Source: Bacteroidales bacterium (GTDB taxonomy: Bacteria > Bacteroidota > Bacteroidia > Bacteroidales > Paludibacteraceae). From it: a stretch of DNA of 45,766 nucleotides. Positions 1-9,265 of the stretch are shown here, piece after piece. The notes beneath the pieces were generated by a model, which saw only the letters and a program-made list of their open reading frames with translations, did no database searches and had not been told where the DNA came from. Location of the stretch: NCBI GenBank assembly GCA_021371875.1, contig JAJFVH010000069.1, forward strand, positions 1-45,766, in the 5' to 3' direction. Made by a program: the position numbers and the translations under genes. The first letter of the stretch is position 1; each line of letters opens with the position of its first letter.

Positions 1-10
1 TTATATATCT

Positions 11-33
11 GCCCCCTAACCCCCTAAAGGGGG
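11..33. repeat. GC-rich palindromic repeat, single copy
   Basis: A C-run, the dinucleotide AA, then a C-run/TAAA/G-run hairpin (CCCCC at 20-24, GGGGG at 29-33) stands out in AT-rich sequence. The same architecture (C-run, two-base break, C-rich arm, A-rich loop, G-rich arm) occurs twice inside leuS at 44311-44340 and, reversed, at 44387-44416. I infer one dispersed REP-like family. The window starts too close to say whether the element extends further upstream. Confidence 0.55.
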
Positions 34-375
34 AATAATACAGGTACTTTGAGTTTTGTTATTTTATAATCATCTCCTTGTGTGTCCTGATTTTTAATCT
101 CGGTCATGGGGGTTTCATCTGTTTAAATTTTAGAACAAAGAGCAAAGAAAAAAGAGTAAAGGCATTACTAATCATGCCTTTGTGTGTCCAAAATCTTTGA
201 TCATGTTAGTTTCATACGATTAAATTTATAAATTTGACAACAAAGATATGAAAAATTGCACATTTACAATAATAACGTGCAGGTTGTATGTTGCTTTCCT
301 TTGAAAAAACAACAAATTTTATTTGTATAAAAATTTAAATACTTTATTTGAAACGGCTTTTACAAGGTTTTTGTT
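34..375. other. AT-rich intergenic stretch
   Basis: No gene is visible here. The only structure seen is a short hairpin at 158-181. Any gene served by this sequence on the left lies outside the window. Confidence 0.5.
158..181 (+). terminator. weak hairpin, possible terminator
   Basis: AAAGGCAT and ATGCCTTT form an 8-bp stem around an 8-base loop, ending in TTTGTGTG. The T-tract is poor, so this could be a terminator for a gene left of the window or simply a chance hairpin. Confidence 0.3.
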
Positions 376-383
376 TATTTTTG
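376..383 (+). promoter_or_regulatory. -7 box TATTTTTG upstream of PNPOx-like gene
   Basis: An exact match to the Bacteroidetes -7 consensus TAnnTTTG, 17 bases before the ATG at 401, so the leader would be only about 10 bases. The nearest TTTG (347-350) is 25 bases upstream, farther than the usual 19-21. Confidence 0.4.
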
Positions 384-400
384 TTGGCAAAAATATTTGA

Positions 401-874
401 ATGAAAACTTATACGATAACAGACTTGTCCGAAATGGAAGCAATTATCAACGAATGCAGTATTTGTTTTGTTGGCATTGCGGACGGGAGCAATTGTCCTT
501 ATGTATTTCCAATGAATTTTGCATATACCGGTAATGAGATAATTCTTCACTCGGCTCCTTTTGGCAAACATCTTGATTTGATTGAGAAAAATAACAAGAT
601 TTCCATAACGTTTTGCACTGATGGGAAATTAGTGTATCAACATCCTGATGTGGCTTGCAGTTATCGCATGGATTCAAAAAGTGTGATTTGTTGCGGTGAA
701 GTGTCTTTTATTGACGATATTGATGAAAAGGAAACCATTTTAAACCGTTTTATGAAAAAATATACCGACCGTCCTTTTACATATTCGCAGCCCGCTTTGC
801 GCAATGTGAAAGTTTGGAAGGTGAAAATTGAGAAAATGACGGCCAAATTGTTTGGCCAGAAGCATCGGAAATAA
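401..874 (+). CDS. PNPOx-like flavin-binding protein (pyridoxamine oxidase / NimA type)
   Basis: A 157-residue cytosolic protein that looks like a single split-beta-barrel FMN-binding domain of the pyridoxamine 5'-phosphate oxidase-like superfamily. The N-terminal half carries the family pattern of a strand (ICFVGIAD), then G.NCPYVFPMNFAY, then a strand leading to LHSAPFGKHLDLIEKNNKISIT, which in relatives contacts flavin phosphate and forms the dimer. The C-terminal part (WKVKIEKMTAKLFGQK) is the usual final strand. Relatives include NimA-type nitroimidazole reductases and uncharacterised flavoproteins; the substrate cannot be told from sequence. It is a single gene, tail-to-tail with the L,D-transpeptidase, 15 bases apart. 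Length matches small members of the family. Confidence 0.85.
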   Translation: MKTYTITDLSEMEAIINECSICFVGIADGSNCPYVFPMNFAYTGNEIILHSAPFGKHLDLIEKNNKISITFCTDGKLVYQHPDVACSYRMDSKSVICCGEVSFIDDIDEKETILNRFMKKYTDRPFTYSQPALRNVKVWKVKIEKMTAKLFGQKHRK

Positions 875-889
875 TGAAGAGAAAGCAAA

Positions 890-2665
890 TTAATCCGACA
901 ACTCCAGTATTGCTATTATTTTGGTATTCTTCAGGTTATTTATTATATACTTGTCCATTTCATACAGATCATCTCTGAATGTCATCTTGCCATTTTTATC
1001 GGTGAAACAGGTTGAATAATCTATTAATATCGGGACGGAAGGAAATAGCCCGATTCTTTTTAGCTTCATTGTTTCAGGCAATGTTTCGAGCGTTTCTTTT
1101 CCTTTTTTGCTTTTCACTTTCAGGTGAATGGAATGGTGGATTTTGTCCTGCAATAATTCCCGGTTTTCGGTTTTCGATTTATTTTTCCGGTCGTATTCGG
1201 GTAAACAGAAATAAGATAGTTCCAGCGGCTTCTCGACCCGTACACAGCCATGACTTATTGCTCGATTGTGACGGTTAAATGCGCTTTTTGAATTGGTATC
1301 GTGCAAATAAACGCTGAATTTATTGGAGAAATTAAACTTTATTCTCCCCAATGCATTGATGTTCCCCGAATCCTGAACCAGCGTATAAGGTTGGTAATTT
1401 TCTGATATTTTTGACCAGTTTATGTCTCGCGGTTGAATTTCGATACCATTTCTGAACACCCGGATTTTATTCCGACGAAGATAAGCAGTGTCTTTTTCCG
1501 CTAATTTTGAAGTTTCTTTGATAACTATGTTGTTCGGAATTGACCAGGTGGGGTTTAAAACCACTTCGTAAATATTACTTCTAAGGAATGGCGTTTTGTT
1601 TTTGGGCGATTTTCCCACGCAAACCTTCATTCTTAATGCCAATGTGTCGTGCCTAAAAGCTTTTAATGTCATGTCGGCAACATTAACACGTATATATTTA
1701 TTTCCGAGTGGTTTTGCAGGTTTCCATCTCAGACGCTCCAAATTTGCATCGATTTTGTTTACATAATCCGTAAAGGTATAGTTCAAAGCACGTATAGTGT
1801 TATTCCCGATTTCTTCGTCGATATATTGTCCGGTTTTGGTACGGAATGTATTTATAGCTTTTAAAAGGTTGCTGTCGAATATTTGATTGTGTGACAGGTA
1901 TTTCTGATTGTAAGGTAGCTCTCCTGTTATCATTAACCTACTGGAAATGAGCGGAATAATAGGATGAACTGACCCTTTTTTGATGGTTTCCTTGCCAGGT
2001 AATGCGGGTATTGGAACGAAAGCCGAATCGGCTAAGCAGGCGTATTTTTTTCTTTCTGATTGAAGTTGTAAGTAATCAGGTAAAGCCGGCTGAATCTGTT
2101 TTAAGTACCGGTTGAAATATGTTTTTTTCTCATTAAAACATTTTCTGACAAATGTTGAGTCGATAGTAAGCGTTTCAAAATAATAATTCGGTGATATTTC
2201 CTTTGGTAAAAAAAGTCCGAAATTCAAAGCTTTGCAATACCGTAAGTAAGCGTTTGAAGCCTTGATTTCCATGAGAGCCAACTTAACGTAGGACAGATTG
2301 TTTTGTTTTAATTTTTGATTTAACAGAATTAAATTGTCCAAATCAAACTGTTCGGGCATGATGCCATGTTCATTCGTTTTACTCAGAAAAGAAATGAGAG
2401 TGTCGATTTTTTCATAATTAGAGGATGGATAAACCCATTCCGGTTCGAAATCGCGGGAAGAATATTGCAGTTTAACCCATTTTAATTCAGGCGATAAACT
2501 ATCCGGCAGCATTTCCAATATTTGTTTTATCGCCGAGTCGAGTCTTTGCTCATCGATGCGATTGTAATTTGGAATGACGTTGTCAAACTTTGCAGTTGAA
2601 CCGGAACACGAACAGGTGGCAAAAATAAAAGTAAGTTGAACGAAACAAACCTTGACAAATCTCAT
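890..2665 (-). CDS. L,D-transpeptidase, YcbB/LdtD-like lipoprotein
   Basis: A 591-residue envelope protein of the YkuD family, which makes 3-3 crosslinks in peptidoglycan or attaches proteins to it. The N-terminus has a signal peptide ending in a cysteine-rich lipobox (FATCSC, Cys18 or Cys20), so it is probably a lipoprotein. Residues about 40-210 form a scaffold domain like that of E. coli YcbB, about 225-300 resemble a peptidoglycan-binding domain, and about 320-490 form the YkuD catalytic domain. The active-site motif is SHGCVRV with catalytic Cys474 and neighbouring His472, preceded by YLHDTNSKSAFNR. Some 100 residues follow the catalytic motif. It stands alone, facing away from lon. Confidence 0.9.
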   Translation of the reverse strand: MRFVKVCFVQLTFIFATCSCSGSTAKFDNVIPNYNRIDEQRLDSAIKQILEMLPDSLSPELKWVKLQYSSRDFEPEWVYPSSNYEKIDTLISFLSKTNEHGIMPEQFDLDNLILLNQKLKQNNLSYVKLALMEIKASNAYLRYCKALNFGLFLPKEISPNYYFETLTIDSTFVRKCFNEKKTYFNRYLKQIQPALPDYLQLQSERKKYACLADSAFVPIPALPGKETIKKGSVHPIIPLISSRLMITGELPYNQKYLSHNQIFDSNLLKAINTFRTKTGQYIDEEIGNNTIRALNYTFTDYVNKIDANLERLRWKPAKPLGNKYIRVNVADMTLKAFRHDTLALRMKVCVGKSPKNKTPFLRSNIYEVVLNPTWSIPNNIVIKETSKLAEKDTAYLRRNKIRVFRNGIEIQPRDINWSKISENYQPYTLVQDSGNINALGRIKFNFSNKFSVYLHDTNSKSAFNRHNRAISHGCVRVEKPLELSYFCLPEYDRKNKSKTENRELLQDKIHHSIHLKVKSKKGKETLETLPETMKLKRIGLFPSVPILIDYSTCFTDKNGKMTFRDDLYEMDKYIINNLKNTKIIAILELSD

Positions 2666-2713
2666 AATATAACTTTCAATATTTTGTTGAATGAAGTTGC
2701 ATATATAGGTTTA

Positions 2714-2721
2714 CAAATTTA
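2714..2721 (-). promoter_or_regulatory. -7 box for the L,D-transpeptidase gene
   Basis: Read on the minus strand this is TAAATTTG, an exact TAnnTTTG match, 48 bases upstream of the start codon at 2665. No clear TTTG lies at the expected distance. Confidence 0.35.
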
Positions 2722-2839
2722 GGCAATATTTGTTAATTCACCTTGTTTTTTATATATATTTTGGCACGGCTATTGAAAATATAAGGCATCAATAAATCGG
2801 AAAGCATATAAATCACTTAATATCAGCCTTATAAATTTT

Positions 2840-2868
2840 TTGATAGTTATTGATGTGCAATTATTTTG
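2840..2868 (+). promoter_or_regulatory. lon promoter candidate
   Basis: TTG at 2840-2842 (within a T6G run) is followed after 19 bases by TATTTTG at 2862-2868, one base short of the consensus TAnnTTTG. The lon ATG is about 42 bases further on. Confidence 0.35.
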
Positions 2869-2910
2869 TAATTTAGTGCCATATTGGCAGAATAAACACC
2901 CTTTGTTATA

Positions 2911-5340
2911 ATGAATATTCGATTTGATGATTTTTTTTCAGAAGACATGATGGCCTCCTCCGATGTTTTTCCTATTATTTCGCTTGACGAAAGTTCGTCT
3001 GAAATAAGCTTGAACTCGGGAGAAGTGTTACCTATCCTTCCTTTGCGCAATATGGTCATTTACCCCGGAGTTTTATTGCCGGTTTCGGTTGCACGTCCTA
3101 AATCGTTGAAACTTGTGCGCCATGCACATGAAAACGACGGTTTGATAGGCGTTTGTACGCAGATTGACAAAAAACACGAAGATCCCACAATTGATCAACT
3201 TTACCAAATGGGAACAGTAGCAAAAGTTGTGCGGATTCTTGAAATGCCCGATAATTCCACCACTGTGATTCTTGAAGGGAAGAGACGCTTCCGTTTGGGT
3301 GAGCAGACGACTACGAAGCCTTACCTGAAAGCCAAAGTTCATTTGGTAGAGGATACTTTACCCGAAGACAATAACACCGGAATTTTTCAGGCTTTGGTTT
3401 CGTCAATTAAAGATTTGGCAACCAATATCATCAATAATTCAGGTTTTTTGCCTCCCGAAACTTCGTTTGCCATCAGGAATATTGAAAATCCGATTTTCCT
3501 GATTAATTATGTATGTGTGAATTTTGGGTTGAATGTAAAGGAAAAAGTTCACTTGCTCGAGATCGACGAGATTATGGAACGTGGGTATCAGTTGCTCGAA
3601 CTTTTGAATAAAGAATCGCAACTGCTTGAGTTGAAAATGTCGATTCAAAACAAAGCCAAGGAAGGAATCGATCAGCAACAGCGTGAGTATTTTCTGCAAC
3701 AGCAAATGAAAACCATTCAGAATGAATTGGGAGGAAGTTCTCCCGAACAAGATGTGGCGGATTTTAAACAACGTGCTGCTGCCAAAAAATGGAACGAAGC
3801 TACTTCCAGAATTTTTGATAAGGAATTAAAAAAATTAGAGCGCACGAGTCAGCATTCTCCTGATTATTCAACGCAATTGAACTATATCGAAACAATGCTC
3901 GATTTGCCCTGGAACGAATTTACAGAGGATAATTTCAATTTGAAAAATGCCAAAAAAGTACTCGATGCTGATCATTTCGGGCTTGAAACGGTGAAAGACC
4001 GGATCATTGAACATCTGGCTGTTCTGAAATTGAAAGGGGATATGAAATCGCCGATTATTTGTCTTTACGGCCCTCCGGGAGTTGGGAAAACATCGCTGGG
4101 AAAATCAATTGCGCGTGCGTTGAATCGCAAATATATACGTGTTTCGTTGGGTGGTTTGCACGACGAAGCCGAAATTCGCGGTCATCGCAGAACTTATATC
4201 GGGGCTTTACCTGGACGAATTATGCAAAACATACAAAAAGCCGAATCGGCAAATCCGGTTTTTGTGCTCGACGAGATTGACAAAGTGACTGCCGATTATA
4301 AAGGGGATCCGTCCTCGGCATTGCTTGAAGTGCTTGATCCGGAACAAAACACAACATTCCATGATAACTATTTAGACGTTGATTTCGATTTGTCGAAAGT
4401 GATGTTCGTGGCCACGGCTAATAACCTGAATACAATTCCACGTCCTTTACTTGATCGGATGGAGTTAATCGAGGTCAGTGGTTATACGCAGGAAGAGAAA
4501 GTTGAAATTGCCCGCAAACATTTGATTAATAAGGAACTCGAAAACCATGGGTTGAAAGCCGGACAGGTTGTACTCTCGAAGACTGTTTTACAAAACCTGA
4601 TTGAATCGTATACGCGCGAATCGGGAGTAAGGGAATTAAACCGACAAATTGCTTCGTTGATGCGAAAAATTGCCAAGCTTGTGGCAACCGGCGAAAAATA
4701 TGATGTAGAACTTTCGGTAGATGATCTGAAAAAATACCTTGGAGCTCCGCGTTATAGTCGCGATAAATACCAGGGAAATGACTATGCGGGCGTTGTAACC
4801 GGATTAGCCTGGACCCAGGTGGGAGGTGAGATTTTGTTTGTGGAATCGAGCCTCAGTAAAAGTAAATCCCCACGCCTGACATTGACCGGAAACCTCGGTG
4901 ATGTAATGAAGGAATCGGCTATGTTGGCACTGGAATATATAAAATCGCATGCCGAAAGCTTGGATATCGATCCTTTGCTTTTCGATGAATGGAATGTGCA
5001 TGTACATGTGCCTGAAGGAGCCATCCCCAAAGATGGGCCATCGGCCGGAATAACTATGGTAACTGCATTAGCATCGGCTTTTACGAAAAGAAAAGTACGT
5101 AAAAACCTGGCAATGACAGGTGAAATAACGCTGCGTGGCAAAGTGCTTCCTGTCGGTGGGATTAAAGAAAAAATTCTCGCAGCTAAACGCGCAGGAATTA
5201 CAGACATAATACTTTGTGCTGATAACCAGAAAGATATCGATGAGATTAAACCGGTATACCTCAAGGGGTTAAAGTTTCACTATGTCACTGATATTATGGA
5301 AGTCATTAATTTTGCTTTACTCAATGAAAAAGTAAATTAA
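2911..5340 (+). CDS. lon: Lon ATP-dependent protease
   Basis: An 809-residue cytosolic AAA+ serine protease that degrades misfolded and regulatory proteins; length is standard for LonA. The N-terminal LON substrate-binding domain starts near [14 protein letters not shown] (about residue 45) and runs to about 245, followed by a coiled-coil region. Walker A is GPPGVGKT at 387-394, Walker B is the [10 protein letters not shown] stretch, and the C-terminal protease domain has the Ser-Lys dyad at Ser711 (DGPSAG) and Lys754 (second Lys of GGIKEK), with the same 43-residue spacing as in E. coli. All key residues are present. Transcribed alone, with its own terminator. Confidence 0.98.
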   Translation: MNIRFDDFFSEDMMASSDVFPIISLDESSSEISLNSGEVLPILPLRNMVIYPGVLLPVSVARPKSLKLVRHAHENDGLIGVCTQIDKKHEDPTIDQLYQMGTVAKVVRILEMPDNSTTVILEGKRRFRLGEQTTTKPYLKAKVHLVEDTLPEDNNTGIFQALVSSIKDLATNIINNSGFLPPETSFAIRNIENPIFLINYVCVNFGLNVKEKVHLLEIDEIMERGYQLLELLNKESQLLELKMSIQNKAKEGIDQQQREYFLQQQMKTIQNELGGSSPEQDVADFKQRAAAKKWNEATSRIFDKELKKLERTSQHSPDYSTQLNYIETMLDLPWNEFTEDNFNLKNAKKVLDADHFGLETVKDRIIEHLAVLKLKGDMKSPIICLYGPPGVGKTSLGKSIARALNRKYIRVSLGGLHDEAEIRGHRRTYIGALPGRIMQNIQKAESANPVFVLDEIDKVTADYKGDPSSALLEVLDPEQNTTFHDNYLDVDFDLSKVMFVATANNLNTIPRPLLDRMELIEVSGYTQEEKVEIARKHLINKELENHGLKAGQVVLSKTVLQNLIESYTRESGVRELNRQIASLMRKIAKLVATGEKYDVELSVDDLKKYLGAPRYSRDKYQGNDYAGVVTGLAWTQVGGEILFVESSLSKSKSPRLTLTGNLGDVMKESAMLALEYIKSHAESLDIDPLLFDEWNVHVHVPEGAIPKDGPSAGITMVTALASAFTKRKVRKNLAMTGEITLRGKVLPVGGIKEKILAAKRAGITDIILCADNQKDIDEIKPVYLKGLKFHYVTDIMEVINFALLNEKVN

Positions 5341-5345
5341 ACGTT

Positions 5346-5373
5346 AAAGAGGTGATCCATTTCACCTTTTTTT
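5346..5373 (+). terminator. lon intrinsic terminator
   Basis: AGGTGA (5350-5355) pairs with TCACCT (5362-5367); the stem extends through a G-T pair into the A-run and T-run. The T7 tract ends at 5373. It begins 6 bases after the lon stop. Confidence 0.8.
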
Positions 5374-5406
5374 ACGATTACCATGTCAAGTTACAAACTA
5401 AATGGT

Positions 5407-5414
5407 TAATTTTG
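5407..5414 (+). promoter_or_regulatory. -7 box TAATTTTG for the DUF4403 gene
   Basis: An exact TAnnTTTG match 33 bases before the ATG at 5447. It decides the start: an in-frame ATG at 5402 overlaps this box and would lie upstream of the transcript. No clear -33 TTTG. Confidence 0.5.
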
Positions 5415-5446
5415 CAGGTGAATTGAATTATAAAAATATTTTAAAG

Positions 5447-6838
5447 ATGAAAATATCCAAAACTTTCTTATTACTTTCATTCATAACTCTTTTCATAAGT
5501 TCATGTAAAACTTTACAGGTAGAAAAACCAAAGGAATCATATCTTCCGTCTAATCTTGCTCCTGCCATGTCGGAATTTCCGTTACAAGTAGAAATTGATA
5601 TTAAAAAACTGGAAACGGCGATTAATAAAAAGATGAACGGTTTGATTTACGAAGGAAACAATCTGAATAGTCAGGATTTGAGCGTGAAAATATGGAAAGC
5701 CCAAAATTTTACTTTCACCATCAACAACAATGTGATTGAATACAGGGTGCCGCTCAAAGTATGGTCGCGTTTTGCCTGGAAGGTTGAAAAATTCGGTTTT
5801 TCGGTAAGCGATCATTACGAGGCTAACGGCAGCATTGCCCTTACTTATAAAACAACAATCGACGTTGATAAAAACTGGAAGCTGATTGCCAAAACAAGTT
5901 CATCCGGTTTTCAATGGATTGAAACCCCGAAACTGAATTTGATTGGGATTACTGTTCCGGTTACTCCGATTGCCAATATCGCTCTTTCGAAAAGCGAGAA
6001 ATTAATTACCGACCAAATAGATCAGGCATTGGCTGAAATGGTTGATTTGAAAAAGATGGTCGCTATGGTCTGGAACGAGGCACAAAAACCTGTTCAATTA
6101 AATGCAGAAAACAATCTTTGGCTACGTATCACTCCTAAAGATGTTTATGTTTCACCATTTTCGGCTGACGGTCAGAAATTCAAACTTTGGGTATCGCTTT
6201 ATGCTCAGATTGAATCGTTTATGGGAACAAAGCCTGAAGCAAACCCATTGGTAGTATTGCCTGCATTTAAATTTGTTCAACGTCCGCCACAAGAATTTAA
6301 TCTTAATGTTGCTGTAGATGCAACTTTTGATAAAATTTCGGAAATGGCAAAATCACAATTATTAAACAAAACCTTTAGTGAAGGCAAAAAGTCGATTACC
6401 ATTACCGATTTGTCTGTTTTTGGCAATAACGGAAAGGCAGTCTTTATGGCTGATGTGGTTGGCTCACTAAAAGGTCGCATCTATTTCACCGGAAATATGG
6501 TTTATAATTCCCAAAAAACAGCTCTTGAAATACAGCATCCCGAATTTGATGTAAAGACGAAAAACGCCTTGGTGAAATCGGCCGGCTGGCTGTTGCACGG
6601 ACTTATTTTGAATAAATTAACGCCATATCTGACTTACCCGGTGAAAACCGATTTGGAAAACATGAAAACCGAGGCCAATAAAATGTTATCAAATTATTTG
6701 GTATACGATGGAGTTAATTTGAAAGGGGCATTAAATTCAGTGACTGTGACCGGACTTGATTTGGTTCCCGGGGCAGTTCGGATTTTAGCCAATGTGAAAG
6801 GTAATATCGCTTTGAATGTCAATGATCTAAACTTATAG
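5447..6838 (+). CDS. DUF4403 family lipoprotein
   Basis: I start this gene at 5447 (463 residues) rather than at the in-frame ATG at 5402, because 5447 opens directly onto a lipoprotein signal peptide (KISKTFLLLSFITLF, lipobox ISSC, Cys20) and the upstream ATG overlaps the promoter box. The mature protein is predicted to be lipid-anchored in the envelope. The rest resembles DUF4403: long beta-rich repeats with alternating hydrophobic residues, a central WNEAQKPVQLNAENNLWLRITPKD segment, and a C-terminal half that repeats the pattern of the first, suggestive of tubular lipid-binding (BPI/SMP-like) folds. The biochemical role is unknown. Transcribed alone between lon and ssb. Confidence 0.7.
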   Translation: MKISKTFLLLSFITLFISSCKTLQVEKPKESYLPSNLAPAMSEFPLQVEIDIKKLETAINKKMNGLIYEGNNLNSQDLSVKIWKAQNFTFTINNNVIEYRVPLKVWSRFAWKVEKFGFSVSDHYEANGSIALTYKTTIDVDKNWKLIAKTSSSGFQWIETPKLNLIGITVPVTPIANIALSKSEKLITDQIDQALAEMVDLKKMVAMVWNEAQKPVQLNAENNLWLRITPKDVYVSPFSADGQKFKLWVSLYAQIESFMGTKPEANPLVVLPAFKFVQRPPQEFNLNVAVDATFDKISEMAKSQLLNKTFSEGKKSITITDLSVFGNNGKAVFMADVVGSLKGRIYFTGNMVYNSQKTALEIQHPEFDVKTKNALVKSAGWLLHGLILNKLTPYLTYPVKTDLENMKTEANKMLSNYLVYDGVNLKGALNSVTVTGLDLVPGAVRILANVKGNIALNVNDLNL

Positions 6839-6880
6839 GTTTTTCAAAAGGAATATATTTCTAAAAATATTAAGAAAAAC

Positions 6881-6911
6881 TTGATAATTCATAAAAATAA
6901 AGTTATTTTTA
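6881..6911 (+). promoter_or_regulatory. ssb promoter candidate
   Basis: TTG (6881-6883), 20 bases, then TATTTTTA (6904-6911), one mismatch from TAnnTTTG. The ssb ATG follows 41 bases later. Confidence 0.4.
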
Positions 6912-6952
6912 CAGCCTGTTAAATTATCTATTAACTTCAAAATTCAAGAATT

Positions 6953-7375
6953 ATGTCTGTCAACAAAGCAATTTTAGTCGGAAATGTGGGTAAAGACCCC
7001 GAAATTCGTTATTTTGAAAAGGACGTCGCTGTTGCTAATTTTACATTGGCAACAACCGAAAGAGGCTACACTTTACAAAATGGGACTCAAGTTCCTGAAC
7101 GTACCGAATGGCACAACATTGTGGTGAGAAGAGGATTGGTTGAAGTTGTGGAAAAGTATGTAAAAAAGGGAATGCAATTGTATGTGGAAGGTAAAATCCA
7201 GACACGTAGTTGGGAAAAAGATGGCATTAAACGTTACATTACTGAAATTCTTGCCGATAACATTATGTTGTTAGGGAAGAAACCGGAATCTGGCGAAATT
7301 CATGCAAGTGCCGTGGCAGCTCCTGCGCCTGATATTCAGGCGCCTCCGCCGGCCGAGGATGATCTTCCATTTTAA
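6953..7375 (+). CDS. ssb: single-stranded DNA-binding protein
   Basis: A 140-residue SSB that coats single-stranded DNA in replication, repair and recombination. The OB fold occupies about 1-105, opening with NKAILVGNVGKDPEIRY and containing the typical TEWHNIV and YVKKGMQLYVEGKIQTRSW segments. A short proline/alanine linker leads to the acidic tail ending DDLPF, which in relatives binds SSB-interacting partners. Length and tail are normal. Single gene closed by a strong palindromic terminator. Confidence 0.97.
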   Translation: MSVNKAILVGNVGKDPEIRYFEKDVAVANFTLATTERGYTLQNGTQVPERTEWHNIVVRRGLVEVVEKYVKKGMQLYVEGKIQTRSWEKDGIKRYITEILADNIMLLGKKPESGEIHASAVAAPAPDIQAPPPAEDDLPF

Positions 7376-7380
7376 TTAAA

Positions 7381-7414
7381 AGAAAAGCCGCTCGAAATTT
7401 CGAGCGGCTTTTCT
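7381..7414 (+). terminator. ssb terminator, 34-bp perfect palindrome
   Basis: A perfect palindrome centred at 7397/7398 (arm core AAAAGCCGCTCGAAA) beginning five bases after the ssb stop, with a T-rich right arm and trailing TTTTAG. It could also stop minus-strand transcription from 7520. Confidence 0.9.
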
Positions 7415-7519
7415 TTTAGATTTTAGTTTTTGTGAAGAACGATATAACCCCCGGACAGGTAATTCAAGTTTGCAGGGGTGGTTGTTGTAACTCCGCAGCA
7501 TTACGATCGATTATCAAAT

Positions 7520-7810
7520 TTATTGCGGATTTGGGGTTTGCTTTGAATTTGTTTTTTTCTGAGATATCTTTTTATAAATATATCCGATGGTGAATGTCGG
7601 TATGAAATCAATGAACGGCAGCGCTTCTTCGGCAAGGTTTATAACTCCTCCGATTTTTCCTGTTTTGCCACCGAAAAGCTTATAGAAAACATAAGCGGAA
7701 ATTGGCGCCCAAATGACATCGCCCCACTCGCCTACAACAGGAAGCACATATGTAACATATCCGACTGCATCCATAAGGATGCAAAACAGCAATGGTGTTT
7801 TATCTTTCAT
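7520..7810 (-). CDS. small conserved-type membrane protein, unknown function
   Basis: A 96-residue protein I cannot assign to a named family. It has an N-terminal hydrophobic stretch (about 6-45, containing DAVGYVTYVLPVVGEWGDVIWAPISAYVFYKLF split by acidic and tryptophan residues), a glycine-rich turn (GGKTGKIGG), a second hydrophobic segment (PFIDFIPTFTIGYIY) and a lysine-rich tail, so two or three membrane passes with the tail probably cytoplasmic. It sits 109 bases downstream of rpoD on the same strand, beyond the rpoD terminator, so it is probably separately transcribed. Codon use looks like its neighbours, and I believe it is real. Confidence 0.7.
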   Translation of the reverse strand: MKDKTPLLFCILMDAVGYVTYVLPVVGEWGDVIWAPISAYVFYKLFGGKTGKIGGVINLAEEALPFIDFIPTFTIGYIYKKISQKKTNSKQTPNPQ

Positions 7811-7868
7811 AACTTTATCCGAGTTTTTCAGGTTGTAAACATAACTATTTCTGTTGGAATTACAAAAA

Positions 7869-7898
7869 AAAAGCGAAACATTTTGTGGTTTCGCTTTT
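7869..7898 (-). terminator. rpoD terminator
   Basis: AAAAGCGAAAC (7869-7879) and GTTTCGCTTTT (7888-7898) form an 11-bp stem with an 8-base loop. Read on the minus strand it is followed by a run of T (the A9 run ending at 7870) and lies 21 bases after the rpoD stop. Confidence 0.88.
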
Positions 7899-7919
7899 AA
7901 ATATTGTCGTTTTAAAAAA

Positions 7920-8783
7920 TCAGCCTAAAAATCCTTTAAGCAGTTTGCTTTTTGAGTTAGGTCTCAGCTTACGAATGGCTTTTTCCTTAATTTGTCGCAC
8001 ACGTTCACGGGTGAGACCGAATTCGTCGCCGATTTCTTCCAACGTCATTTCGGGAACACCGATACCGAAGAATTTTTTCACGATATCACGTTCTCTGTCC
8101 GAAAGTGTGTGAGCAAGTACGCGTTCAATTTCTTTCGAAAGCGATTCGTTAATCAAAGCGCGGTCGGCGTTGGGAGAATCGTCGTTGATCATTACATCGA
8201 GCAAGCTGTTGTCTTCTCCTTCAACGAAAGGAGCATCCACCGAAATGTGGCGACCCGAAACCTTCATGGTGTCGGCAATTTTGTCAACCGGAATATCAAG
8301 CTGTTCGGACAATTCCTCGGGTGAAGGACGCCGTTCGTTTTCCTGTTCGAATTTTGAAAACGCCTTGTTGATTTTATTTAACGAACCAACCTGGTTTAAA
8401 GGTAAACGTACGATACGCGACTGTTCGGCCAATGCCTGTAAAATTGATTGACGAATCCACCACACTGCATAAGAGATAAATTTGAATCCGCGTGTTTCGT
8501 CAAATTTTTCGGCAGCCTTAATCAATCCAAGGTTTCCTTCGTTAATCAAGTCGGGCAGACTTAATCCTTGGTTTTGGTATTGTTTTGCCACCGAAACAAC
8601 AAAACGAAGATTGGCGCGCGTTAACTTTTCCAGTGCAATCCGGTCTCCGTTACGTATCCGTTGTGCCAATTCAACTTCTTCTTCAACTGTGATAAGATCT
8701 TCTCGTCCAATCTCTTGTAAATATTTGTCAAGAGATGCACTTTCTCGATTCGTAATCGATTTAGTAATTTTTAACTGTCTCAT
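7920..8783 (-). CDS. rpoD: primary RNA polymerase sigma factor (Bacteroidetes RpoD)
   Basis: A 287-residue sigma-70 group 1 factor directing housekeeping transcription. It lacks region 1.1, which is normal for Bacteroidetes primary sigma factors. Region 1.2 is [27 protein letters not shown] in the first 50 residues; region 2 includes [18 protein letters not shown] and the -10-reading helix around [19 protein letters not shown]; region 3 follows; region 4 ends with the -35-reading helix-turn-helix ([19 protein letters not shown]). This factor should read the TTTG/TAnnTTTG promoters seen across the window, including its own. Confidence 0.97.
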   Translation of the reverse strand: MRQLKITKSITNRESASLDKYLQEIGREDLITVEEEVELAQRIRNGDRIALEKLTRANLRFVVSVAKQYQNQGLSLPDLINEGNLGLIKAAEKFDETRGFKFISYAVWWIRQSILQALAEQSRIVRLPLNQVGSLNKINKAFSKFEQENERRPSPEELSEQLDIPVDKIADTMKVSGRHISVDAPFVEGEDNSLLDVMINDDSPNADRALINESLSKEIERVLAHTLSDRERDIVKKFFGIGVPEMTLEEIGDEFGLTRERVRQIKEKAIRKLRPNSKSKLLKGFLG

Positions 8784-8805
8784 TTCTATATAGAAAATTA
8801 GCTTG

Positions 8806-8836
8806 CAAAAGTAGTATTTTTTTTTGATTCAGCAAA
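8806..8836 (-). promoter_or_regulatory. rpoD promoter, TTTG-N19-TACTTTTG
   Basis: On the minus strand: TTTG (8836-8833), 19 bases, TACTTTTG (8813-8806), 22 bases before the start codon at 8783. Both boxes match the Bacteroidetes consensus exactly, so the gene for the primary sigma factor appears to use that factor's own promoter. Confidence 0.75.
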
Positions 8837-9208
8837 ATGGTTTTTTCATCAAAATGCAGTAAATTCAGTAATTCGTTTTTAACCTGATATCCGCAAGTCA
8901 TCGGATTGACTTATCAGATGCTTAACAATTTAATAGCGGATTTATGATTTAATAGAAGAAGCATATTATTCACTTATTTTTTTGTGATTAATATTTATTT
9001 TACAAGAGCTAAATTCAGTTTCTTTTGGTTATAGATTTCATCTAAAAACAGGCTGTACATTCAATAAATTTTTCGTCCAAAGGATTTTTTACGATTGTTG
9101 GTCATTAAACCAACAAAGGAAAAAGGCTTGAATATTGATATTGAAACGTAAAAACACGAAAAATGTTTTGAATTGTTGATAATTCAATGTGCAAATGTTG
9201 TTAAAACA
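8837..9208. other. AT-rich intergenic region between rpoD and htrA
   Basis: No coding sequence found. Two small hairpins are visible: AAGTCA/TGACTT at 8895-8912 and TTGTTGGT/ACCAACAA at 9095-9116 (8-bp stem, 6-base loop). Neither has a T-tract or a clear promoter, so no RNA gene is claimed. Confidence 0.5.
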
Positions 9209-9238
9209 AATTACCCCTCAGCAAGCCAAGGGGTAATT
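9209..9238 (-). terminator. htrA terminator
   Basis: AATTACCCCT (9209-9218) and AGGGGTAATT (9229-9238) make a 10-bp stem with a 10-base loop. On the minus strand it lies 27 bases after the htrA stop and runs into TTTGTTTT. Confidence 0.8.
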
Positions 9239-9265
9239 ATCGAAGAATATACCGGCTATTTTCTG

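Noticed and set aside
2847-3059. Short ORFs opposite lon, porU, leuS and other long genes
   Set aside because: They lie antisense to well-supported genes and show no family motifs or upstream boxes; they are frame shadows.
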